Origin: Ctena decussata
Lineage: Eukaryota; Mollusca; Bivalvia; Lucinida; Lucinidae
DNA length: 64,000 nucleotides
NCBI GenBank assembly: GCA_963989385.1
Contig: OZ022499.1
Span: forward strand, 47,853,757-47,917,756
Direction: 5' to 3'
In this document: piece by piece, positions 12,290 to 23,800 of the stretch
How the letters are laid out: every line of letters begins with the position of its first letter
How positions within the stretch are numbered: the stretch's first letter is position 1
The notes under the pieces: model-generated
The model's database searches: none
The model's input: only the letters and a program-made list of their open reading frames with translations
Told to the model about the DNA's origin: nothing
Position numbers and translations under genes: made by a program

Positions 12290-12610
12290 TCATACAGTAG
12301 GACCTCCGCTTAATACAGCTTGACCTCCTACCTATACGGTTGACCTCGTGTCATATTGATTAAAACCTTCGACCTATACGGAAATCCACGCATCCGATTG
12401 GTTAAAAGTTCTGGTCATGCGAGTGCGCTCTCCTGGCTGGATGACAGCGGCGTAAACATCAATGGCGGCGGGAGTTATGTCTTTTAAAGAATTTTTATCT
12501 GACAGAGCTAATGAGAGTTTCCTCATATTAAGGCGCCTTATACTGGCCTCCTCACAAGGTCGAATAACTGTGACGGTATTGACCGTCAGCTAAAAGTTAA
12601 TTAATAAAAA
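12290..12610. other. sequence before the palindrome; no gene seen
   Basis: It contains repeated GACCTCC/GACCTATACGG phrases and TGCGAGTGCGCTCTCC. It is probably the outer part of the palindromic element that follows. No exon supported. Confidence 0.3.
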
Positions 12611-12612
12611 AG

Positions 12613-12748
12613 TCATTAATCAAGTGATTTCGTATTGGCCCAGTTACAGGTCCTCGGTCAGCTGTATTGGCCCTCGGCCTTCGGCCTCGGGCCAATACAG
12701 CTAACCTTGGACCTGTAACTGGGCCAATACGAAATCACTTAATTAATA
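12613..12748. repeat. strong palindrome, about 65 bp arms
   Basis: AAGTGATTTCGTATTGGCCC is mirrored by GGGCCAATACGAAATCACTT, and the arms continue through CAGTTACAGGTCC and GCTGTATTGGCCCTCGG to a centre at CCTTCGG. Only a few mismatches. It could extrude or form a long hairpin in RNA. Probably a MITE-type element. Confidence 0.85.
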
Positions 12749-13149
12749 ACATTATAATATTCCTGTTGTCTCTGCCATTCTAATATGCTTGCTGTTCATC
12801 ATATAAATAAAATCTTGTTTAAACCAAATTTTTTTCATGATGCCCAGCATAGACTACTTTAAAAAAATTAAACAGTTTCACTTCCACACGTGCCTTGGTT
12901 ACAGCAATGTAGTTTTTTTTTATTGTATGTGTTGATATAGATATACCTGCCTATAGTTAATGAATGTATCCAGTATACATGCACCTTGTACATGGTCGAA
13001 CATTTGAGAATAGGACACTGTTTTCATCTAGTCTATCTTACTATCTAGTCTATCTTACTATTGAGAAAAAAATGGAACAAATAATCGCTAGGACGCTCTT
13101 CTAAATGCTTTAATGTACGTTCAGACCTAAATACATTTTCAATAACGCT

Positions 13150-13560
13150 TTTATTTTTTTAGATATTTTTGCAGAAAATTAATCTTTGATCTGTCTTTAT
13201 AAAACACTTCTTTTAAACAGCATGTTGCTCTTTTTGTATTCTAAACTGTAGAGGACAACAAAAAATAAGAAGTCTCTTACTTTCAGGGAGATACGATTAT
13301 TTGTTATGAATTTATTCAGATTGTTTGGCTTTATTCAGTTTTTTGTATTTACCACTAATCACCACCTAAATGCTTAGCCAGTCAAATTTTTGCAGAAAAT
13401 TAATCTTTGATCTGTCTTTATAAAACACTTCTTTTAAACAGCATGTCGCTCTTTTTTGTATTCTAAATTGTAGAGAACAACAAAATAAAAAAATAAAAAT
13501 AAAAAAAGAAGTCTGCTTACTTGCAGGGAGATACGATCATTTTTTTATGATTTTATTCAG
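13150..13560 (+). repeat. tandem duplicate, about 220 bp unit
   Basis: TTTTTGCAGAAAATTAATC...CTTTATAAAACACTTC occurs at about 13168 and 13388, with the downstream GGGAGATACGAT and TTTATTCAGATT phrases also repeated. The second copy is interrupted by the pearl-like element at 13584. Confidence 0.8.
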
Positions 13561-13583
13561 ATTTTTTGGTTTCATTCAGTTTT

Positions 13584-15351
13584 TAGCTCACCTGAGCCGA
13601 AGGCTCACAGGTGAGCTTATAGTATAGGCAGGCATCCGTCGTCCGTCGTCCGTCGTCCGTCCGTCGTCCGTCGTCCGTCCGTCAATATTTTCAAACGACA
13701 TCTCCTCTGAAACTACAAGGCCCATGGTTACCAAATTTCATGTATAGCATCTATAGGCAGGGGGAACCAATAATACTGTTTTTTATCCAAATCGCTTCAT
13801 GAGTTGCTATGGCAACTTAAAGTTTCCATTGACTTGTATGGGAAAAATTGAAAATTTGCATTTATTGCTATGTCACTGCAGATTTTTTGACAAAACTTAT
13901 ACAGAAATGTTCCTTGAGTAGTCCTCTATCAACCACATGAACTTTATGTAAATTACACTATTTGGCTGGTTGCCATGGCAACCGAATGGTTAAAAATAGA
14001 AAAAAATATTCAAAAATCATCTCCTCAGAAACTATGGAACCAATAAAGCTCAAACTTCACAGAAAGGATCTTAGTACTAGCTTCTATAAAAGTACTGTTT
14101 TTCTTGGCAATTGCTGTAGCAGTTTGGTTGCTATGGGGACTTAGAGTTGCCATTGACTTATAATGGCAAAATGGAAAACTTGCATTTATTGCTATGTCAC
14201 TGCAGATATTTTGACAAAACTTTTATGGAAATGTTCCTTGAATAGTCCTCAACCAGCCTTATTAAATTTATGCAAATTGCACAATTTGGCTGGTTGCCAT
14301 TGCAACCGAATAGTTAAAAATAGAAAAATATTTAAAAAAAACATCTCCGCAGAAACTTTGTGGCCAATAAAGCTCAAACTTTACTGAAAGAATCTTACTA
14401 CTAGCCTCTATAGAATTACTGTTTTTCATGGCAATTACTCCAGCAGTTTGGTTGCTATGGCAACTAAGAGTTTCCATTGACTTGTAATGGGAAAAATGGA
14501 AATGGGCAATTTTTGCTGTCTCACTGCATTTATTTAGATTTTCTTTCTACAGAAATGTTTCTTGAATAGTCCTCTATGTTTCATATGAATTTTCTCCAAA
14601 TCACTGAATTTGATTGGTTGCCATGGCAAAATATATGGTAAATTTTCGAAAAAAAAAAAAAATGAAAAAATCTTCTGCTCAGAAGCCATATGGGGGATGA
14701 AGCTGATATTGTGCAAATATGTTGATGACAGAAGCCTCTACATGAATTTTGTTTTTCTTCCAACCCCATAAGAACTTTTGGTTGCTATGGCAACTTATAG
14801 TCTCCATTGACTTGTAGTGGGAAAAGTGAAGCCATGAGGAGGATGAAGCTGATACTGTGCATACTTATTAATAACATTAGCCTCTACCTAAAGTATATTT
14901 CATATTATCATTGCCCATGTGAACTGGCTGCTATAGCAACTTAAAGTTTCCATAGACTTACAATGGGGAAAGTGGACATTCGGTATTTATTTCTGTGTTA
15001 CTGCAGATATTTTGACAAAAGCTTTACAGAAATGTTCCTAGAGTAGTCCTCTATCAGCCATATGAATTTTGCCCCAAGACCTGATTTTGATTGGTTGCCG
15101 TTGCAACTAAAAGGCCAAATTTTCAATTCTTTCATTTTTTATTTTTTTTTTTGCCAAAGATCTTCTTCTCAGAAGCCATTATGGGGGGATAAAGCTTATT
15201 TTTTGCATAAATGTTTGTGATATTAATTTGTCCTCTACATAAATGGTGTGTTTTATTGCTGTTGTGCATGTTGTGTTGTTGCTGTGGCAATTAGTTTTTC
15301 CAACACAACCTCAGTGCTCAGGTGAGCGATATAGGGTCATTGGCCCTCTGG
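13584..15351 (+). mobile_element. pearl-like / Helitron-like element A with TAGCTCACCTGAG end
   Basis: The 5' end forms a hairpin (AGCTCACCTGAGCC / GGCTCACAGGTGAGCT), followed by a CCGTCGTCCGT microsatellite at 13627-13684. Four or so degenerate ~300 bp units follow, each with GGTTGCCATGGCAAC-type phrases, and the 3' end is CTCAGGTGAGC with GGTCATTGGCCCTCTGG. No coding capacity. The neighbouring uninterrupted copy at 13330-13360 shows the pre-insertion sequence. Placement with pearl elements is from general knowledge of bivalve repeats. Confidence 0.8.
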
Positions 15352-15360
15352 TTTGTATTT

Positions 15361-16124
15361 ACTACTAACCACCACCTTAATGCTTAGCCAGTCAATGCAT
15401 TGCTTGATAATATTTGTCCAAGCACACTTTCGCATTAAAGGCCCCATTGCTCTATCAGCATGAAAAAAATTATCATGAGGTATCGCTGCAAGCTTCTCAT
15501 TGTAGTTTCGTAATTGTAAATGACCGTGATTAGCCAGCTTTAAAAAATTAAAACATCCTGAAGTTTCACTTAAAAAGGGTTTGAAAACTTATTTGAGTCA
15601 TTTTAGTTGGCAACTAAAATGACCTACTTTCGATTTCATAAAATGGTAAAAATACAATGTAAAGGCGTGGAGTTCCACTCACTGTCCAGCCTATGTTGAT
15701 ATAGCATTGCTAGACGGGAAACCAGAACAGGAAATTGTATTTTGCATAGCGATTTGTTATTTTTCGAAAACTTGTTTTCTCTACTTTTTGCCCATTATAT
15801 GACTCAATATATGCACGCCAATCTACATTTTGTTATCAAACGTGATGGTTGAACAGTTTTTTTACAATGATTTGAGTTTAGGCGTTTTTACCGCTGATAG
15901 GACTATGGAGACTTTAACATGACATCATAAAAATTTATTAGACGCCTGCTATCGTTCCTTTTTTTACAACGTTTGCATAAAAATGTTTGCTCTTGTCTGA
16001 ATATTAAAACTGTTTTGGAATGTCTGTTTGATAAGTCATGGTAATTATTTAACGAAGCCAATGGCCCATTGTTCGAAACCATTACAGTCACATTACCTCG
16101 GTATACGTAAGTGATGAATATATT
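15361..16124 (+). repeat. diverged copy of the duplicated array unit
   Basis: TGCTTAGCCAGTCAATGCATTG continues the duplicate interrupted by element A, and the TTGCATAAAAATG...TCTGAATATT stretch matches the 8.7 and 9.25 kb units. No micro-exon is recognisable here. Confidence 0.5.
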
Positions 16125-16360
16125 GAGCCGCGACACGAGAAAACCAACAAAGTGGTTGTGCGCCCAGCGCAGACTCAGATCAGCCTGGTCATCCGCCTTG
16201 TCTGATCAGACTCTTCGCTTAGCACTAAAAGGGTTGCTTAGGGTCTAAGCTACCTTCATGCGGACAGCGAAGGCCCTGATCAGACTGGGCGGATGCCCAG
16301 GCTGATCTGAGTCTGCGCTGGGCGCATAAACACTTTGTTGGTTTTCTCGTGTCGCGGCTC
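16125..16360. mobile_element. 236-bp near-palindromic MITE, copy 1
   Basis: It starts GAGCCGCGACACGAGAAAAC and ends with the inverse GTTTTCTCGTGTCGCGGCTC. The subterminal GCGCCCAGCGCAGACTCAG and GATCAGCCTGG are also mirrored. Four copies lie in this window. Confidence 0.9.
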
Positions 16361-17709
16361 AATTATATCCTCGTCGACAAAAATTTGACATATTTCGGTT
16401 TCACTGTGGTTCTGTCACACATCCTGCAGAATAACTGCAAAATATCAAACGACGATATGCTTTATTGACTTGGAAAGACAGCATGCATAGACATGTGCCT
16501 GTTGACATTTTGTCCCGAACATATCAGTTTTAAGATCTTTTGCGAGTGTTTAAATTCTAACTTTCTGCATACATAAATGTCACGCATGTAAAACTTCCTG
16601 CTACGTCAGATGAGAGACCATGTAACCTATGTGTTTCATTAAAAAAACGAAGTTTCAGTATCAAAGACTACCAATATTCCGTAAGAAAAAAACTGATAAG
16701 AACTTATAGGAAAATTGCACTATCGTTCTAACAAGCTCTAACAAGAATGACATGACCACAATCAATGTAGCACATTACAATTTAACATTTCGCCTTGAAC
16801 TACGCTAGTTTGATGAAGATGAAGTTAAATTTGGTGATATTTTGATCACAATTTAGAAGCGTCGAAAAATTGTCATGGAAGTACATTAGTCTTAATTTTT
16901 GGCACTGTGTATCCAAACAACTGCTGAGTCTCAGTGGCTCGTCATCTCTGTTGACTTTATGGCATCGGATAAGACCAATGATGACAAACTCTTTGACATA
17001 TCAGAAGTCTTATGCATCAGCTATATCGCTATTTAGTTCACTTAACTATATTAAACTTTTGGCGAGGAGTACAGCGTTGCCGTTCGCGGTTTACATTCTA
17101 CGGACGCTTGGAACTGCTGCCTTTTACCAAGTCGACTTGGGATGGCTGGACTGTGGTCAGAAATCATCCCCACCTCACCCTGTCCGGATTCGAACCCGTG
17201 TTCTCCGGCTCCGAAGTCAACCACTTTAACCAGCAGCTTACAACTAAATCAAAGCGTTCTCATACCAAACGAACTAATCAAATGAGAGCAGGTAAACTGC
17301 TGTAGGCATATTTTCCAGCCCGTTATTCATGTAGGACGATTCCGTAAGGTTATTATTTGCATAACATTTGTGTACCTCTAGGAATCTACTTTGTCTACCG
17401 TGTAAAAGAAACAAACATTCATTATTGCCGTGGTATAGATTGCCGTTATTATGAAATTGCACAAAAATGTTTCTCAAAACATGATTTTAAAATCGAAAAT
17501 GGCTGTTGTCTTCAGTAATAAACGTCTAACATGTATAATTGACAAATGGGCATGTGTATCACACAGTTGGCTGGCATTCACTTAGCCGATGCATAATGTG
17601 CAAATATGACTGTACCTGAAAATTGTTTGAAGTTTTTAAAAATCGATGATATTTTGAACCAACTCTTTGTTCCTTTTCTGACCATGCCCACTATAATATA
17701 TTTATACAG
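16361..17709. other. upstream flank or intron of mucolipin; first exon not found
   Basis: The first recognised exon needs one base from an upstream exon. I found no ATG-containing exon with a phase-1 donor that I trust here. At 17165-17240 there is a tRNA-derived fragment on the minus strand (GGATTCGAACCCG is the reverse complement of a B box). Confidence 0.35.
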
Positions 17710-17891
17710 GGGGCAATGACACTGATTTTCGCAATGCCACAAGAACTCTTCGAAAAACCTTACAGCTGTATTTCTACAATGCGTTTAAGATCAGCTGTGC
17801 TACAGACAGGTGTAACTGCTGGGTTCACGGCCTTTACTTTGTTTGCATGATTGGCGTTCAACTTCTCAAAGTGATCTTCCTCACTGCACTC
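17710..17891 (+). CDS. MCOLN: mucolipin exon: N-terminal basic helix and S1
   Basis: The exon follows an AG at 17708-17709 and ends before GTAAGT. It begins with two bases completing a split codon, so at least one more coding exon lies upstream. It encodes 60 residues: a polar N-terminus, then RTLRKTLQLYFYNAF, a short Cys-rich turn, and the hydrophobic S1 segment ending VIFLTAL. In mucolipins the equivalent N-terminal basic residues line the PI(3,5)P2 site; here R11, R14, K15 and K27 are candidates (inference). Confidence 0.9.
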
Positions 17892-20800
17892 GTAAGTTTC
17901 TCCGTCGTTATGGTTTTAGACTTTTTAGTTAGTGATGTCTTAGATACCTAAAATGAGCCGCGACACGAGAAAACCAACAATGTGGATATGCGCCCAACGC
18001 AGACTCAGATCAGCCTGGGTATCCACTCAGTCAGATCAAAGTTTTCTCTTTGGGTTTAAAAGGCAGCTAAGGGTCCAAGCTAGCTTTATGCGGACAGCGA
18101 AGACTCTGATCAGACTGGGCGGATGCCCAGGCTGATCTGAGTCTGCGCTGGGCGCACAACCACATTGTTGGTTTTGTAGTGTCGCGGCTCAAATACAGAC
18201 TTGCGGTATAATACAACAGTAACTAGTAAGCTTATATATTACTATATCCGGTGTTGTGATGTTTTAATGTTTTGCTTTGGTTTTTATTTCTTTGTTTAAT
18301 AATTTTGCATTATTTTGTATTCTGTATTATGCAAAAGGACAATTTTATAAGAATTTAAAACTAATCATAATCTTCGTATTGTTTTAAGCCAAAATCGGAT
18401 AGTCAAACGCCATTTTAATTCAACTAATATTTTAATTACTGCCATTTTATTCCATCCAGATTTACAATTTTGGAAAACGCAGAGGCAGTTTCAATGCCAT
18501 TGTGACACGAGGTCATGATAGTTTAAACAATCTTCTTTTGAAAGACTGGGATGCTTTCTGGGATACACTACCATACCCACCTGCTCATGGCGAATTTGCT
18601 ACGTATAAAGTTGAAACGGTTACAGCAGCTATTAACCATTCGATTACCCAGGTAAACATTCATTTATTTATTCATTTAATTTTTGTTATACAAGTCTGAG
18701 TTGCATCGTTAGCCTGAACATGGACTTAAATTAAATGAAACCAATAATATGGCTCAGTTGTGTATAAGGTACTATATAATAAGTGGAATTTGATCGTGCT
18801 GGTTGAACGCTCTTGACCGATGGGGGTTAAGCGAATACCCGATGCAATAACCAAGTCTCAAGGTCTTCGGTTGATTGGTTATGGAGAATAAGACTTTCCA
18901 ATGCTTTTTATTACTTAGTGTTCGCCAACATAATGGTAAACATTGGAAATCAGATCCGAGACATGTTGATTCAGATGATACCAACCAGCGAATTATGTAA
19001 TATAAATTAGCTGAAAGGAAAACGCAAACATTTGGATTTTGGCATGTTGTTAGAAGATGCAGTTACAGGTATTTTATTACTATTGCAAAGTCTGTACTTG
19101 TGATGTTAATAGCTTTTCACACATTTTCAGCTGTACAACATTCAAGACCATGCAAAAGGTTTCTTTAAACGATCAGCTGCATATCCAGTGACAGCAGAGA
19201 TAACTTACTTTGATTTCGGTGGCTTCGTACATGGAGGACATGACGGAATTTCAGTGCTAAGTACATATGAGCTTTATATGTCCTGTGTACATTTATCATA
19301 AAATGAGCCATGTAGACTCATTCAAAAGTTAAACGTAGCACGCATTTCAGACCTTTTTGGTTTCTTTTTAGTAAATTGATCTACGAAGCTGCCTTTGGTT
19401 TTCTTTGGTAAAGGGGGGGGGGGGGGGTTCCATTAATGTAATTTTTTTCCATAGTTTCTTCATATCATGCGTATTTATTACTAGAGGCAAAGGAGGTATG
19501 AAAATGATTTTGAAATTTAATTTAATAAACAAGGAGTCTTAGAATATCTTCTTGAAGAACACCCTCTTTGGGGCTCTGTTGTTGTAGCTGTTGTTGTTGA
19601 GTTATGGATTAACGTCCCAGTTAGCAATACTTCAGTCATGTTGAGGAGCTCCCTCCAACTTTTACTTCACCTGAGAAAATTGTCTCTCGGGTCCTGCCAC
19701 TGCTAGTATCAGGGGGTGGTCGGATGGTGCGATGGTGCTGTGTGTAACTTCCAGTGCAGGGGCGTCCTTCTGATTTGGAACATTGTAGGACAAGGGCCTA
19801 CTGTGGTTGCAGTAGGTGCGGGTGGGGTTGTTTGGACATTTTTCTCTCGTCTATCGTTTCTCCTCTTTCTCCCTCTCTGGGAGACGGTCCGATACAGACT
19901 GAAATACTGTCTCAAAGAGCCGTTAAACCCAAACCAATCAATCAGTCACAGCTAGTATCAGCTATGCCACAGAGGCACCAGATAACCGATATATTTCGCG
20001 GGCCCCGATGGTCGCAGCCTTGTTTGGGGCTGTGGATTGATGGGAAACTAAGCCCACACAAGTAAATCTTATCTCGAATTTTATGGGTTTGTATCGACTG
20101 ACTTGAAGGAAACGCTTATAAATTTATTTTCGGTACCAATTATTTAAGTTTATACCTCAGATATCTTTTCATAATTGATTCATCTGGGAAGAAAGGCTCA
20201 AGTTTAGGCTGTGTATGACTAAAATGACTAAGTCAGATACAAAATTATGTTTCTTCAAATAGTTGTATATTTTTGGGTTGCATTTAATATGCTATATAGG
20301 TCTTCTTTTTGTATGCAAAGATTTAAGAAAATTCACAACCGGTAAAATTGCTTTTAAGATCGACGACTGGGGATGATCAGGACTTCTGGGACATCTCGCA
20401 TTTCATTGTTTCCCTTTCAAGTTTGCTTTTAAACCTGTCCATTTTGAGAAGCTTTCACAAGGGTCATTCAAGTGTTTTTCTTTAAATCACACAAAAGTAA
20501 AGCACTGCCTTGAGAAGCACCTCACGATACCTGCACCAGTTTTTGAGGTGTTAACAATTCTCGCCACACAAAAAACGTATTTTAAATAAATTGAACAATC
20601 TGATAGCCTGTGAGTGCATAAAAATGTTTGTTCAGTAACCTGTAATTCACATTCCATGTCTACATATACTTGATCAGATTCAAATAGATGCTGGACTGAA
20701 TTTGCTCTCAGAAACTGCTCCAGTTTTCGGGTTACGTTAAAAAACGCTTGTAAATTGTATCAGCTGCAGATTCTAATGATAAAAACGGCACTAGTGAGAC

Positions 20801-23800
20801 AGGCTATTCCTCAGGTTGAAGAAATAATCTTTGAATAGTCATAAAAAAGTTCATAATTGAATAAATCGCTATATCGTTTTTGTCGGCTCTTTAAATAAAC
20901 TTTGAAGTGTTTACGATATGGCTGCTTGGGAACCACGGTCACAACGTCATGGATGACATCAGTACTAACGTTCTCTTGCGCGTCAGTCAGTGAATACTGA
21001 AAAGGGTGGATCCATCTATCTGTTTGCAAAAAGTAATAACCTCAGATCATCCGGACCAGGAGAGCCGTATAAATTTATTAGAATACCCCGAATTCTTGAG
21101 CAACCCCGAAAACAAGTACATCGACCATTTAACTTTTGGGTGTTTGCATTGTTTCATTTATTATAGCGTAACTTGTTTCCAAAGGATAACATTTGATAAT
21201 TTGATGATGTTTATTGGAATGAATCGCATAATCCGATAAATGATGTTAGATCTATAGTTTATGTATACCAAGCCATACTACTGGTGACCATTTTATTGGG
21301 TTCAGTTCACAGACTGAAGCTGTTCTAGTTCATAAAACCAAACACTTGGTCAGCACTGTTCAGCATATTAAGTTATAAAAAAGATGGAAAAAATCAAATA
21401 TTAAAATTAACCTACTTACCCCTACTCTCCCCACTGACGGACCCAGTCACATTCACAAATACTACTGTTCATTTAAAAACGAAAAGGAAAAAAAAAAAAA
21501 AACCAACAACAAAAAAAACAGCAGCGTTTGAAATGAAGGTAAAATATAGATGTAGAGAGGTTGCACAAAAAAGGTTAACTACTGATATACTGAAGGCTGT
21601 TTTCAATGATTTAAACTTTATTTATTTGTGTATTTATTTATTGATATATTTTATTTCTTTATTTATTAATGTAAGTCATGTTTGAGACTCATAATGTTAA
21701 ATGCAAATGTTTTGTTCGCAACGCATAAGAATCTCCATTCTTTGTCATTTGAGCTTCTCTACCAGTCCCCATTATTGAATGATTAAACGAATGCAAAGAC
21801 CATGTGGTGTAAACATATTTGTTTAGGACATTCCATTTCATAAACTGTGCCAACATTCATCAAAAACTGAATACACTAAAATTAAATGTGTAGTTACTTT
21901 ATTAAAGGTTTAGCCCACCTCAGCCAAACGCTCTTAGGTAAACTTACAGAATAGGTAGGCCTCCGTCGTCTATCGACGTCCGTCGTCGTCCACACACTTT
22001 TAACATCTTCTTCATTGTGTCGATCGAAGCCAAATTTCATATTGAGCCTCAGTGGAATTAAGGAATGGAAGTTTGTTCATAAGGTCTGCGTCATATGACC
22101 AAGATGGCCGTCATGCCCATATATACTGCTACAAAAAGTCGGGAATATTAAGATATGAAAATTGTAGCAGCTACTACAAATGTGATGGCCATATGAAACG
22201 GTAAGTGTTTTTAATTTAAAGATAAATATCCGTTAAATATCGGTTAAGACACTTTTCATGAAAAGTTTGACGATATATCCTTTTACGTGATCTACATCCA
22301 ATTTGTTTCAGGCAGGGTGTCAGGACTCAAATTTAGCAAACTCGACGAAATAAACTATTCAAATTCAACTAATCTAAGCTTTTAATGCATTCTTATGTTT
22401 TGTATGCTTAAAGAATTTTTCCTTCTTCAAAATTATCATTTTGAGAAGAAAACACAGAAAACAAAAATCGTAACGGTACATCGAGCTACCGAAATTTTTT
22501 TAGACATTTATGGCACACACACTCTTTATTTTGACGAAACATTGGGTAAAACCAATTTTCAGCTTGTTTAGTGAATCATGGCGAGTGTTTCTGCGTGTAA
22601 ATTTTGTTATCTAGAGAGTATTTGATGCAATACCAGATTCTTATGAAATTCGGGTCTCGACCCCCTGTCTAAAACAAATTGCTTGCATAAAGCGTGTCAG
22701 GATATACCTTCTAAATTGTAATGCAAAATGTCTTATCGAATATTTTTCTGATGGACACTTGCAATGTAAGATGGACTGATATTTTTTTTCTAATTTATAC
22801 AATTTTTTATAAGCTTAATATCCCCTCCATTTTAAAATTTTTAAAACCTTCTTCTCCAGAATCGACATGTCAATTACCTTGAAACTTTGCATGTCGCATT
22901 GGGCGCTTGGGCCCTACAAAGTTTGTTCAAATGATGACCCTGCGTTGACCTTGACCAAATATATGACAAGGTAAACTTTGGTACGTTATGCTTGAACATA
23001 TAAGGGGAAATGCTTTAACAATGGATTTTTCAGAAACTATTTAAGTCAAAGGTATTTGGTACATATGGTTAGGTCAATAAGCTCTGCAAAGTTTATTGAA
23101 ATGATGAACCTGCGTTGACTATGATCTAATCTATGGCAAGGTGAACATTGTTACCTTATGCTTATACATGGGAAAATGCTTAAACAGTGGATAAATCTCA
23201 GACACTATTGATGTCTAAGGTATAATATTTGTTATATATCGTTAACTAGATAAGCTAATGAAGACATTCTGTTGCTGAAGGTCAAGGTCATTCTTTGACC
23301 TTTGCTCAAGGTTACTGATATTCTGAGCATAGGTATGGGGCTTAGATTTTGTGCAACCTTTGGCTTATGTCAGGGTGTGTCTCAAGGTAGCCCACTGAGA
23401 CCCTAAATACCTGAAAGCAATTCAGACAGCTATTCATTACTTTTTGAATCCTCTGAATCCAAAAGAACATTCTAAATTTTCTATCTGACTTTGCAGCCAT
23501 CTCAGTTGTGTCTAGCTTAATTTTGGAAAACATTTTTTTTCTAATTCATCGACCATGAAAATATGTCAGTAGTATATACTTATATATTTATGGTGTTACA
23601 CTGATGTTTATTATATGTTTTATATCTATAGAAATAAGCATTTACTTTTTTTTGAAGACTTGCAACTGTAGACTTGAATTTCTAACATTTTCTTTGAACT
23701 TGTTCAGACGTAATCTTTTGTATTGTTGATAAATGCTACTAGCTTGATGTCTGCTGGCACGTGGATTTTCCCATGATGCATCAGGGAAGAGTCTACTCTC

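Noticed and set aside
16870..17305. Two overlapping + ORFs upstream of the first mucolipin exon
   Set aside because: Neither ends in a phase-1 donor compatible with 17710, and one runs over a tRNA-derived fragment.
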